Below, piece by piece: positions 32,509 to 44,257 of a stretch of DNA of 64,000 nucleotides. The position numbers and the translations under genes were made by a program. The notes under the pieces were generated by a model, which did not search any database, was not told the origin of the DNA, and saw nothing but the letters and a program-made list of their open reading frames with translations. Source of the DNA: Nansenia antarctica. Lineage: Eukaryota; Chordata; Actinopteri; Argentiniformes; Microstomatidae. The DNA is taken from contig OZ022344.1 in the NCBI GenBank assembly GCA_963989245.1, positions 12,188,231 to 12,252,230 on the forward strand. Direction: 5' to 3'. Each line of letters starts with the position of its first letter. Within the stretch, counting starts at the first letter, position 1.

Positions 32509-32903
32509 AGAGATCTTTACAGGGTTGAGTTTGACAGAAGAACAGGTAGGCTACATTTAGGCCACATCAGTCAGTAAATTTGGTCAGAAAAAACTGAACA
32601 AACCTTGACATGTCTTCATTCATTCTATGGTATACACAGCACAAAGGACAAACATGTTCAGATGTTAATATTTAATAAAACAATAAAAATTAAAATAAAA
32701 CAAACTTTCAGTACATGTTCAGTTTTTTTATTTCATTAAATGTACATAAGAATATGAAGTTTTTCCAAATGAAATGTACACATTTGTGATGAGGCATACA
32801 AAGAAATCTTCTACGGTGTGCGGGACATCCTATTTCCTAGTTTATTTTATTCACCCAGCACCCGTCGATGTGCGTACCATATACAGCTTTATCCATGTAG
32901 GTA

Positions 32904-34135
32904 CTAACCCAAAGGAACAATAGAGGGAGCAACATTTATCAGAGCGCAGCACACTTGCACTATCTTGTCTAGAGGTGTAAGAGCATGAGGATGTTCAGCT
33001 TCACACATTTGAATTCCAATTCTACTCTGAAGGATGGTGTATCTATTTCGGGCCTCACCAATGACCCTCTCCACGTGGATTCTGACAGATGCAAGCCCTC
33101 GTGTGGACTCCAACTCTACTGGACTCAGTTGCTTTTTGCCCCTTGTAAATGCTGGGATCTTAAGTTGTGCATTGAAAAGACCAACTGAATCTGCTACATC
33201 AAATCCTCGATCTGCCAATATAACATCCCCTGGGTTAAGTTTATCCAAAAACCCACATCTTTCAGTCAGGTGTTTGTCGGATGTTCTACCACCCCATCCC
33301 TTAGATATAAAAGAAACAGTTCCTTGTGGTGTGATACCAATAAGATATTTTATGGTATGGTTGTGTTTGTAATTTGAATATGTCTGTGCTCTTGCTCTTG
33401 GGTCTCCAGGCTTTTCAATAAATATCTCGAAGCAGTCAATTATACAAGCACATCTACGAAAGACCTGTCTAAATACCATAGGCATTGACAGCAATAGTTC
33501 ATTTCTATTTGGCCAAAACACAAGTGCTGGAACAAGCTTGGCATTCAATGCATCAATGGTGTTTCTAAATGTTCTGCTAGCAGTTGGAACGGAGACTCTA
33601 AAGATGCAGCTAAGCAATGCAAGGGGCAGGTTCATTTTGAGTCTCATAAGGGTTAAGACAAGTTGTTGGAAAGGAGAGAGGATTGTACCAGTTGGTAACA
33701 GGGAGAAGACAAACATATAAACAACGTGTAATTTGGCATAGGTGGGCATTCCAGTCATTGTTATCACTTTTTCATCATCATTTTCTAAGGTGGCTTCATC
33801 AAATGTACTTAATTTGATCATGTCCTTCAGCCGACGGTTCTCTTCCCTAAGGTACTTGCATTCCCTCTCCAGTCTTGCAACATTATCCTTGCACCTGTTG
33901 TTGTTACACTGCTCAGCCTCAGGAGCAGGTAGCTCTGGCTCCATGTCAGGTAGGCTTTGATCTGTCAGTGCTGGGGCAACTGCATCTTGCTGCTTCTCCT
34001 CACGCTTTTTCAGAATTTTGTTGTGCTGCTCGTACCTGTCCATTGCTTTCTCCCTTTTCCTCTTCTTGTTGGGTGATGTGTGCGAGAACACTGATGGAAC
34101 CCAGTCAGGAGACAAAGGGTCGTCAGATTTGAAAC
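32904..34135 (-). CDS. ISL2EU transposase exon 2 (DDE nuclease)
   Basis: After acceptor ttcatag at 34136, the exon reads through SPDWVPSVFSHTSPNKKRKR, a coiled coil (NVARLERECKYLREENRRLK) and an HTH-like region. The DDE_Tnp_4 catalytic core follows: D in CIIDCFEIFIEKP, D in ILADRGFDVADS, E in RIHVERVIGEARNR. It joins exon 1 in phase 1 (AAAG|GT). Exon 1 plus exon 2 total 1,440 nt, an uninterrupted 479-residue protein. It would bind the inverted repeats and excise or insert the element in the nucleus. Confidence 0.9.
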
Positions 34136-34313
34136 CTATGAATCAAGGCGATAATAACGTTACGGCATTAGTAGCTAATGCTAACGTTAGCAACCTTTTG
34201 GCAAGCCACCTAAACAAACCATGCAGAAATGATGAACGTTAGCTATGTACAGATAATGGCTAAATGCTTTGCAATTGTAGCGAATTATATTAACATTACT
34301 TTAGCTAACTTAC

Positions 34314-34521
34314 CTTTGATGAAATGTTCGCTGCACAGACGTGTGTGCTTTGATGGCACCCATTCTTTCTGTCCCGCTCCTGGTACACTTCGTTTGATGG
34401 CATTAATCCACACATTTCTCCTCTCTTTATTTTCTTTTTCACTCGGTAACCTATAAAGACACAACCCAGGCCTATCTCCTCGCCGGTTTGTACACCCGAT
34501 TGCACAGCAACTATCTGGCAT
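34314..34521 (-). CDS. ISL2EU transposase exon 1 (THAP domain)
   Basis: From ATG at 34521: MPDSCCAIGCTNRR, GLCLYRLPSEK, NVWINAIKRS, and TRLCSEHFIKG before the donor AAAG|gtaagt. The C2CH spacing (CAIGC ... CSEHF) is that of a THAP zinc finger, a sequence-specific DNA-binding module used by P-element and ISL2EU transposases. The intron is 178 bp with GT-AG ends. Confidence 0.9.
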
Positions 34522-37500
34522 GATTGTTTTCTAACCAATGCTACTGTGTTTCCTGGTGCTCTGCAGCTTCACAGGCAGTGCCTTTTGCCCGTCAGGTGGG
34601 CGTTTCCACTATGCTGTGACGACACATGAAAGCTATGAATTGACTGTGCGCGCCGCTAGCTGTGGTTGCTTGGCAAAGAGCATGCTGTGCTGTCTGTTGA
34701 TGCTATACAAGTAGCCTGTTTTTTTCTTCATTTCCTGTAGCTTTTAGCCCACATGTTCACCATGGCATATATCCTAAAAAAACAGTGTCCTTTTGTCTTC
34801 CTCCTTCTACATTTACATTTACATCTTTGGCATTTAGCAGACGCCTTATTCCAAAGCGACTTATAATCGATACATTTGACTAAGCAAGTGAATCATCAAT
34901 TCACCCTCTGCTGTACGGGTGTTTCATTGTGTGGTATCATATGTCAGAGCAGTCTATGCTGTGTCAGTATCACTTCATCAGGCTGTGCCTGTCACGGTGC
35001 ACATGTGTACAGATCCTTAAAAAAAAAAACACCACGCTACTGAAACTAATGGAACAGTCCTAGAGCCCAGCCTCCCTCCCCCCTCCCGCCTTTTCCCTCT
35101 CTGCCCTGCCATGGCTAGTTCCCTCGATCACAGCAAAACAAATCAAGCGTACAACCTCTGTCCAACAGAAGGCCTACTTCTCCAGGCAGGTTAATTTGGA
35201 TTTCTTTCTTTTTAAATTATATTTGACATTTGATATTGGTATCACTTCTTTCTGGCTAACATATTTGCCAACATTTCAGCTTTTAACTTACAGTTCTATT
35301 TTGTTTAGCTAAAGACCGCTAAAGCTAATTCCGCGTAATTCATCGTAGGCTATTGTTTTGTTTTTTAATTAATAAAGTGCTTTGTATGTGTTCTGTTACG
35401 TGTTTGTTTAATAGTAGGACAATTATTTTATATATATTTGTATTTTATAATCTTTTGAATTTTAGCTGTTTAGAGGTTAGCACTAGGCCTATTAGCCTAT
35501 TTGTGTTAACCTTGTTAGAAGTGACAGGATCCCAAGAACAACAACATGGAACAGGTTATTGTCATAAAAGTCTCAGCTGTTGAACTCTTCTAGGCCTAGC
35601 CAAAATGTTTTCTCTCATTGCTTTCATGACTAATGTGGAAACTTGACAGAACAAACATCCTCTGATCAACATGGGGAAAAAGCGACTCATCAAGGTTCCT
35701 TTTGGTGTCTCCTCCCACTTGTTAATTAGTCAATTAATTAGCTAATTGGAGAAAAAACTAAACACCTGGGGGTTGAAACTAAGGTAGACTACTTCGGATC
35801 AAAGCTGATTAACCGATTCATAACTAAATTATTTGGAGCCAGTTAGGAGGAAAGGGAATACTTCTGGAAGATTCCTGGGAACCAGCTACCTCAGCTAAAG
35901 CAACTGTGAATAACAAATTCAACATTTGCGAGTCTTATTCAACAGTGCAGAGTGAGGAGAAATATGCTTTTTCAGTGTCTTGTGATGGATCTAAAAGCTG
36001 TTGGAAATGATATTGAGCTGAAACAAGTTCTTGAAATGTAGGCTAGGCCTTTCCCTACGCTTACAGGGCATGTAGACCTCACAACAGAACATGGGAGGAC
36101 TGCTTTCGCTCAAGTGGGCCTTGACTGGGGAAAGCAGTGGCTTTTTGGTTTGAGCATATTCTCTCTCTTTCTGTGTAACAAGAAACACCAGAATAAGTAG
36201 TATTCAGACAGCTCCATGCACATGAATGAATTGTTTCTAATAGACCTTCATTGAGTCCTGCATATTTCTAGCTTGGACTCCTGTTGTCTAATTAGCATCA
36301 AGAATAATGTGATTAATGGCCTACAACCTGCATGGTGTGTAGGTGTAGATGTTTTGAGGTGTTTTTGTGACTCTCGATAAATATCCTCTTGCTGTGCTTT
36401 TGCTCAAGAATTGTAAATGGTAAAAGTATTTACCATTTTCATTGATTTGGAGGCATGTTCTTATGCCTGACCATGCTGCCAGACGTTGTTGCTCTCTGTC
36501 AACTGTAAAGTCAGTGACATTTCCGAGGTGGAGGGGAATGATCGAGATGGATAGAAACAACTTCAAAGTGACAATGCCGTTGACGGGAAATTAGTAGTCA
36601 GTACTGCTGCGATAGGATGGACGGTTTTGGAGTGATCCATAGCAGATCATTTGGCTTTCTTTAGACTTGTGACTGAGAAAATCTTTAGTACCCTTTCTGT
36701 GGATATTGGATCCAATGGACTATATGGGTTTCACACATAAAACATTCAGACAATCTAATACACAATGCGAATACTTGATGAGCTTGATTATTACTTGATT
36801 ATTTATTTATTTAATCCATGGTAGTCAACAGAGAGAGAGTTCATCAAGTCCAACCATTTTGTTTTATGAGCGATCTTGTCTGCAATGCAGTTTCAATACA
36901 TGTTTTGATTCGCTCTGTGACTGCTAAGAGGAACACATGGCGACGACAAGAAAATACATCTTAAGAATGATCTCCCTGTCAGCAGCTTTGTATTAAAACA
37001 GATAAGACTACATGGAAAGGTTGTGATGATGTCATCAAAAAGCAATGTGGTGGTGGATCTCAACAAGTGAATGTCATAACTTCCACACTAAGGCTCCTGG
37101 TCAGATAGAAGGACAAAAATGAACTAGAATTGGTATGCATGGAGTAGGCATAATATGACTTGGGCTTTCCTCACATTGTTTCACAATGTGAAAAATCCAT
37201 ACAGCTATGAGGATGGATCTGGAAGGTGAAAATGAGGAGATGCGGAGACATAGCTAGTAATGCAGGAAAGTGCGTGTACGAGCTCACATTGTTAATGTTC
37301 ATGAAGATTCAATACAGTGGTAAATAACTGTTTCTCAATCAAAGGTCAAAACAGTCAAAGATTCTGGTTATATTGTTAGCAGGAACAATCAATAAAAGAG
37401 ACATGGGAAAGAGGCAGATTATAAATAATAATAATATTTTGGTTAAATCCCTATTAGGTCTACATGTAGGCTAGATCAATGCAAATATTAAGTTGACACT

Positions 37501-39314
37501 GAAAAGTGGGCGGAGTTTCAACTGTAATGTCCTCCTGCAAATGTGGATACTGATTTAACAGCTGGCAAGCACTAAGCCCTTCTGCGCACAGCGCTGGCGG
37601 ACATTTTGAGTTTCTGCAGGCTGCCCAGCAGCAGTGTATGGAAGAGAGGAGAGAGGGGGATGGGCAGAGTACGCAGAGTGAGCTAGTAGCTGGGCAACAT
37701 TATTTATACAGTGGTGAAATTGAACTCATTTATACTCAACATAATAAATAAATAAATAATCTAATTTTGGCCTCAGCTTGTACTATTAGAGCAGTGAGAG
37801 AAACAGAAATGAATGAATACTAAAATAATGTGTGATGATTAACGTTATATCAACATATTTTTGCCATCAGTGACTAGTTTTCACAGGCTGTATGTTATAG
37901 GTCTATTAATTAATCATATTAAATGATTGATTTTTATCAACGTTTTTATGTTTTTATCACCTAAAAAACGGAATTATCTTTTATCTGGTACCTCTGTATT
38001 TCTCCTATTCTTTGTATGCTCAGTCACAATTGATATGCAATTATAGTGTTCAGGCACAAGAAACATGATTGCTACTCTAAAACAGGTATTATTTTACAGC
38101 TTGAAAAAACATGTAGCCTTCACTGTGGGGGTTGTATAGCTTGTTCTATCAGAAGGCTGTTTTCTAATGTTCTAGTTGATGTTCTGTCTCTCCCTAAGAC
38201 ATAGACTTTGTACTTTAAAGAAGCAATAGTGTAAATAGATTTGTGGTGGTTACTAGTATGCAAATGGTTCCACCTCTCTAGCTCCCCATCTAGTTGGAGA
38301 ACCCCCCTCTGCCAGAATGGTTTAGCCCATGCTAGGTTGTAATTTTCCATGCTGTGGGAGACAGCTAGGATGGGGGAGGGGTGGAGCTAGGGTGGGGGAG
38401 GGGTGGTGCTAGGGTGGGGGAGGGGTGGTGCTAAAGTGTGTCAGGCAGCACAGTATTGACTCAAAGTAGCTAGCTTGGGTATGTTGGCAAAAGACACACT
38501 GCGCTGCCTGTTGATGTTGTTCAGAAGTTGCAAAAATAAGTGGCCTATTTTGCATAGGATGTTGCCTTCAGACGGTCACAATGAGAAAAACCTTTTAAAG
38601 GAGGAAATCCTTTTGCTTTCATGTTTTTGTTAGTAGGATGTCGTCATTGTGCGAATGTTACACTCTATGCTGTGCCAGTGTCCCTCTGCTGACAGTTTTT
38701 AGTCATGAGAGTCATTGTCACCGTGTGCCCACAGAACACCCCACGCTGCTGAAACAGATGGAACAGTCCTAGCTCAGCCCCCTCCCCCCTCCTGCTTTTT
38801 TTTCCTCCCTCTATCCTGCCTTTCCTAATTCCCTCGATCCCAGCAAAACCACGCGTACGACCTAGACTGTCCACCGGAAGAAGGCCTCTTTCTCCTGACG
38901 TTTCCTGTCAAAGGTTAACTTAGATTTCTCTCTTTACAAATATATTTGACATGTCCATCTGTATTGCTTCATTGAGATTAACCTTTCAGCTTTTAACTAC
39001 CAGTTAGTTTAAAAAAAAAAAAAAACCTTCGCTGAAGAGCGCTAAGCTAATCACGCAACGCTGAGGTCATTGTACGTTTAAAAAAAAAATCATTATATAG
39101 GAAGAGCTGTCTGTGTTAATCGCTCTTTGTTTCATATTAGGAAAACATGCATTTTATATGAATTTTAATCATAGGAGCATTTTAGGATTCGCATGCTCAT
39201 CTGTTAATTAACACTGAGATGGTCTCTGCTGTGAGAATGCTATAAAGTATTGTAACAAAAAGAACATTTGAATTGTGAAAAACAAGCTGTGTTGGTGACA
39301 GGAAGCGGATGGAC

Positions 39315-40195
39315 AGTAACAAAGAAGCAACAGCAGTCATCTGAGGTAGCCTATACCAAGTCTGTTCTTCTGCTGGGAGACCCTTGTCCCGTGGGGAACT
39401 GTAGACACAAAACCTGCCTCTGACCAATATGAGGAAAAACATGAATCAAAGGTCATGTTGGTCTGAATCAAAGTTCATTGCCTGGCTGCCCTTGTCACTA
39501 ATTGAAAAAATAAACTCACACCTGTGGTTTGAAGGCAGAACATTTTGGATTGAGTCCAATTAACCCACAGCTAACGACCTCACATCCTTGTGGAAGCAGG
39601 ACGGAGTAAAGGAACTAAACAAGTTCTTGGAAGATTCCTGGAAAGCCAACTATCATGAAAGGAAATTGATGACACACACGCACGCGCACACACTGATCTA
39701 TGCGCCCATGTTTTTTTTCATTCACCTAGTCAGACCAGCTGACATTCAACATTAAATTTTCTTTTATTAGTTTTTTTTTACTAAACATCAAAACTTGTTT
39801 GTGTCTTGAGCGGATTCTGAATGTTTCTGAAAGAAATCGAAAAAATCAGATGAAACAAAGTCTGAAGGCCTAAAGGAGCAGAGCAAAGGGCCTCACAGCA
39901 GAACACAGGAACGCTGTACTTGTCTGGAAGGAAAAAACAGGACGAAAACATGGACTGGGAAAATGTGTGGCTCCATCTCTACAACTTTTCGGTTTTGTGG
40001 TTACCTCCTCTCACTTCTGTACGAAACGGACGTAATGAAATGCTCTATAGGCCTGATCATGCCAGTCTTGTTCAAGAGAGGAAAGGATCTTTACAGTGGC
40101 CTGAATAGACCTATGCCATGCTTGCATATATTCCTTTTGGAGTAGGCCTAAGCATCACGAAGACGGACCTGCACCTGTCTGCTGAGTAGAAATAG
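39315..40195. other. Unique DNA after the duplication, no gene recognised
   Basis: It resembles a diverged continuation of the older repeated unit (for example the TGACCAATATGAGGAAAAAC block at 39421). A short plus ORF at 39920-40108 has no recognised domain. Confidence 0.5.
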
Positions 40196-40204
40196 ATAGC
40201 CTAG

Positions 40205-40625
40205 ATAGGTACTTTATTGATCCCCGAGGGGGAATTCAGGTGTTACAGCAGCTCAGACCACAAAACAACAACAACAACAACAACAAAATGAAGTGACAAT
40301 TGAGTAATACTAGTACTAGGTAAAAAATACAAAATAAAAGATAGACCAATAGAAGGACAATTATATACAGGTAAAATTGAACATCCACCAGCCTGACTCT
40401 GATCATCCAGATCGAGCCAGCCGGAGGAGGAGTTGTACAGTGTTATTGCGGCAGGCAGAAAATATCTCCTATAGCGCTCCTTAGTGCAACACAGTTGTAG
40501 TAGTCTGTTTCTAAAGGAGCTTTTCTGCTTTGCCACTGTGTCATGTAGGGGATGGGAGGAATTGCCCATGATGGCCAGGAGTTTGGTCCTCATCCTCCAG
40601 CTTTCCTCATAAGCGTGTTCAGCCT
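40205..40625 (-). mobile_element. Rex/CR1-like LINE 3' fragment
   Basis: The minus-strand ORF contains HPLHDTVAKQKSSFRNRLLQ and KERYRRYFLPAAITLYNSSS, the usual C-terminal end of a fish non-LTR reverse transcriptase. It is followed by a 3' UTR with (TTG)n and GGGGATCAATAAAGTACC. Heavily 5'-truncated. Confidence 0.75.
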
Positions 40626-41313
40626 CTTGGTGTCACCTTCCTTGATAGGCTAGTTGAGACGATTGAATTTTTTGCCACTAATGCAATCATCCCTGTCGCC
40701 ACGCACTGATGAATTCAGGAATGGGCTGATTGCTGGGTAAATATTTCAAACTCACTTGAGTCACAGATGTGCCCATGAAATTTCAGTTCTGTAATTTGCT
40801 GTGCTGTTGGTATGGCTGTTTTGGAGTGGTTTAAGCACTGGATGATCACACAAGACAAATGCTACCAGAAGAACAGAGGTGTGGACTAGATGGCTAGTGA
40901 AGATGATCATTCTTTCATCATCTAGTTCAGAAATCAGACGTCTACGTCTAGGTTTACACAGACCAGCAGTACCATGGCAGTAAATGCTATATAGCACATG
41001 GGACTAGCTTGTGATCAGCTATGACCCGGATTATGGGAGTGAGAGGGGGAGGAAATATACCCACGAAAAAGCACTTTCAGACCATTTTACAAATGGAAAA
41101 GTCCGGAAATGTACGTAATATAAAAACAACAAAAACAAACGGAACTATCTATCTGCATACAAATATATATGAAACGTGTCATCTTTGCAGTCAACACAAA
41201 TACAGAGCAATTTATTTATTAAAATGGTGGGGGTGCAACTTGATATGCTACAGCGTATCCAGAATCTGTTAGCAGCTTCTGGGGCCACAGCCTCCCTGCG
41301 CACAGCAGAGCTG

Positions 41314-41327
41314 ACGGCCATTTTGAG
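41314..41327 (+). promoter_or_regulatory. YY1-like site, copy 5 of an upstream array
   Basis: ACGGCCATTTTGAG sits in a unit (TGCGCACAGCAGAGC ... CTTCTGCAG) shared with 16755, 19811, 23434 and 37596. CCATTTTG is the core of the vertebrate YY1 motif. A regulatory role is inference. Confidence 0.35.
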
Positions 41328-42225
41328 CTTCTGCAGTGAATTCCCGACGCAGTTAATGGCAGGGTGGGGGAGGGGAAGACTACGCGCAGTGAGTAATAAC
41401 ATTGGAATGTGAACTGAGCCATTGAACACCACAGGCTGTGATAATACAGCACCGGTTCATATGAAGAAAACCAATATCAGAGATTATATAATGAGATCAT
41501 ATATAAGGTTTATACAATATGGAACACAGTGAAAATGTGAGGCGATAATAGCATAAGACATATTTTTCATTATCTAGTCGAAAGGAAATTTTTACAGTAC
41601 CAGGACATTCCAGAGGTTACAAAAGAATATAGATATCAGCTCGAATCCTGTTCACAAGCTTTTCTGCATGTCAGTGTGGGTAGCTATGCAGTTACAGCAA
41701 AGTGTCTATTGCTTAGCACGCAGTGTGAAGGGTGCCTTTACTAAGTGCAGTTTGTGTAGCGGATGTTGTACAATCCGGGGTCACTGTCATGTGATACCAG
41801 ACAGCATGCCGATGTGCAAACATGCCTACAGGAAGTCAATGGGGTGGGGCAACAATGTGACCTATTTAATATAGATGTGCTGTCAGTCCACTGCAGCCTG
41901 TCTAGGCAGCAATGCAGCAATAATGCAGTTGTAACTGGAACTGATTTTACAGGACAAACCTAAAGCAGCTTGACTGCTTCAGTCTGCAATATGACATCAA
42001 AGGGTTCAGTCCTCACTATCTACTAATTATGATTTTTGGAAATGAAAACAAATCTGTCCACCATATATATCATGGCTATTTCGTTTTCAGCACTTTGTTT
42101 AATGGACCTGTTTACTGGTATTAACATCGTTTTTCCTAGGATATTGTTGTAACAATACGTAGCCTATATTCTGGTACTAGCCTATATTCTGGTAATCTAT
42201 TCTGGCCCCTGCTCCTAGCATAGAT
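41328..42225. other. Intergenic, nothing recognised
   Basis: No gene, transposon end or strong repeat seen. Confidence 0.5.
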
Positions 42226-42229
42226 TTGT

Positions 42230-42350
42230 TTTTCTTATGATGACTGATGGATAAATGATTCACTTACTTAGACAAATGTATTTGTTGTAAGTCGCTTTGG
42301 ATAAAGGCACCTTTTGGCTAAATGCCAAAAATGTAAATGTAAATGTAAAT
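42230..42350 (+). repeat. SINE/LINE 3' tail
   Basis: TGTAAGTCGCTTTGGATAAA followed by GGCTAAATGCC and (AAATGT)n, a very common fish retroposon 3' end. Close relatives are at 47110-47257 and 60835-60880. Confidence 0.8.
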
Positions 42351-42659
42351 ACTTCAAAGAACTCAACACACTTGGTAACTACCTGGTGCCAGTAGTGCTT
42401 TTTATTATGTTGAATCCCAAAGACACCCAAAGAAGTAGTCCAAAGCAGAGGTTATTTCTGTATTACCACCATATGTCATTTTCATTACCCAGTCATCTCT
42501 GTAGCTGTAAGTGCAACGAAAATTACTCCGCAAACATTACTGATCTCAGTAAGTGATGATGTCACGTCTGTATGACTGGTGAAACATCCCCTCGACAATT
42601 TAAAATAACTGTGACTAGCACCAGAATGATAGATAGATGGATAGAGATAGATAGTTATT

Positions 42660-42930
42660 AGATATAGATAAGATTATTAGATTAGGGATCAATTCGTTTA
42701 TTGATCCCTGAGGGTAAATTCAGTCGTTACAGCTAAGACCACAAAAACAACAACTAAATAAATAACGTGACAATTGAAGAATAAGCTAAAAATAAAATGG
42801 ATCCAAAAATACATAATAAATCTAGACCACTAGACATTTTGGACCTTATATACAGTAAGCAAGGGAGGTTTAACATGTTCCAGCCTGACTACTGGCCACC
42901 CAGGTGGTGGTCCTGTGTGGTGTTCTCACC
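42660..42930 (-). mobile_element. Second Rex/CR1-like LINE 3' UTR fragment
   Basis: On the plus strand it starts TTTATTGATCCCTGAGGG and tracks the 3' UTR of the 40205 element (CAGTCGTTACAGCTAAGACC, ACAACAAC, GTGACAATTGA). No coding part remains. Confidence 0.65.
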
Positions 42931-43140
42931 TTTGACCTCATAGCTTTGCTATTCGCCAAGTTAATTTTGACTTATTTGACTGGTGACTAGGTTAAAATAT
43001 CAATGCAGATGGTTAAAACATTTCTGTTATCCAGTCTGTAGTTAGTCAGTGGCTTTAGCTGTCATGCCAAGAATTAACTTTCAAAGCTTGATCATGGTGT
43101 AGTTTGGGCTTATACCCGCTCTGATCCTCTGTGTGAGAGG

Positions 43141-43293
43141 GGAGGCTGGCGGAGGCTGGGGTCGGATGACGGGCTCATTGTAATGCATGGAATGGAATGT
43201 GGAATGCGTGTTTTAAAATCATTCCTCATTCCATTCCATTCCATGCATTACAATGAGCCTGTCCTCCTGTTTGTACCGCCACCAGCCTCCCCT
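43141..43293. mobile_element. Fold-back MITE
   Basis: A large imperfect palindrome: GGCTCATTGTAATGCATGGA near 43170 and its inverse near 43240-43258, with outer GGAGGCTGG / CCAGCCTCC. The whole could form a hairpin of about 60 bp per arm. There is no coding capacity. Confidence 0.75.
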
Positions 43294-43301
43294 GGGGTAG
43301 T

Positions 43302-43303
<2 letters not shown>

Positions 43304-43340
<37 letters not shown>
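43304..43340. repeat. (GT)n microsatellite
   Basis: About 18 GT units followed by GT/GC variants. Confidence 0.95.
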
Positions 43341-43342
<2 letters not shown>

Positions 43343-43560
43343 GTGCGCGCGCCTGTCTGTGTGTGCCTGTCTCCGTGCGTGAGTATAGCCTATATATTTG
43401 GTCCCTAAGCCCTGGGACACATCATTATTATGCTCACATCTTGCCATAATTGTGACTCAGGTGTTTGTCATGTTGTGAGCAGTAAGCGACGTAATCACAC
43501 CCATTACCTGTGTTTTTGTTATAACTAAATTATAATCATATTAAAATAATAATTATAATG

Positions 43561-43940
43561 CCCCGCGGTGGTGTAGCGGTCTAAGCACTGGCCGCTAGTG
43601 CATGCTGCCCACCGGGGCCGGGGTTCGTATCCCGGCTCGCCAGATCCAGATATGGCCGAGGCACACGGGAAGCGGCATATTGGCCGGCCGCTTCCGAGGG
43701 GGGTATAGGAGTAGTTCTGGACTAGGATCCGTCGCGCAACACCGCCCCCGTCTGGTGTCGGAGTAACGGTACTGGGCTCGAGGAGCCAGTCAGCCTAGTC
43801 TGCCTGGCGGCCTCCTCTGGGACTGCCGACCACGGGGTCGTGCGGCGGATCCTTCGCAATAGGCAGGGGATAATTGGATGCAAAGTTGGGTTAAATTGGC
43901 TACCAAATTGGGTGAAAAGGGGATCAAATCTGAAAAAAAA
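43561..43940 (+). mobile_element. tRNA-derived SINE
   Basis: The head has pol III boxes: A-box-like GGTGTAGCGGTCTAAGCAC at 43569 and B-box GGGTTCGTATCCC at 43620. A tRNA-unrelated body of about 300 bp follows, with an A-rich 3' tail. The flanks share AATAATTATAAT (before 43561 and after about 43955), a plausible target duplication. Confidence 0.85.
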
Positions 43941-44203
43941 TTAAAAAAATAAATAAATAATTATAATAATAAAATAATAATAATAAGACGTAAATAATAA
44001 TAGAAATAATTAAATTAACCTCTGAGTAAAACATGTTGGCAACTTGGTTACTCATTGTCCAGTATATCTCCTTGTCAGTGTGTATTGAATATCAAATTAC
44101 CTGTGCTTGTCCTGTCTAATGCTGCATACCATTCAAGCATGAAATACGCTTCGAGTCAATCCAGTGAATACATATAAAATGTTCCTCTTATGTTTTTCTC
44201 TAG

Positions 44204-44257
44204 GTTGTTGGAGCTTTTTGGTGCCAAATCCATGATCGAAAACAACACTACCTCTAG
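44204..44257 (+). other. atf7ip: Candidate 5' UTR exon of atf7ip with a short upstream ORF
   Basis: Flanked by tttttctctag and CTCTAG|gtgaga. Spliced to the exon at 45200 it creates an upstream ORF (ATG at 44232) of nine codons whose TGA at 45201-45203 ends two bases before the main ATG. The exon call rests on splice signals alone. Confidence 0.45.

Larger units (their letters stand above)
32149..34638 (-). mobile_element. ISL2EU (PIF/Harbinger-related) DNA transposon, 2,490 bp
   Basis: Inverted ends TCATAGCTTTCA / TGAAAGCTATGA are flanked by AT dinucleotides (32147-32148, 34639-34640). The copy-1 empty site CTTAGTATTGACTG at 20421-20434 shows AT as the 2-bp target duplication. It encodes a THAP-DDE transposase on the minus strand. 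A short plus-strand ORF at the other end looks like the first exon of the second ISL2EU protein. The classification rests on the THAP + DDE_4 combination known for ISL2EU. Confidence 0.88.
31965..39314. repeat. Copy 2 of the tandem segmental duplication
   Basis: It starts in CATATATGTGCTCCCCCTCT and ends at GGATGGAC before unique sequence. It lacks the hAT element (intact empty site GTTATATC at 37844-37851) and has an ISL2EU insertion at 32149-34638 that copy 1 lacks. It also lacks about 80 bp present in copy 1 near 22965-23045. Confidence 0.9.

Noticed and set aside
43561..43650. Possible tRNA gene
   Set aside because: A and B boxes are present but the sequence is the head of a SINE; no acceptor stem pairing and a 300-bp tail follows.
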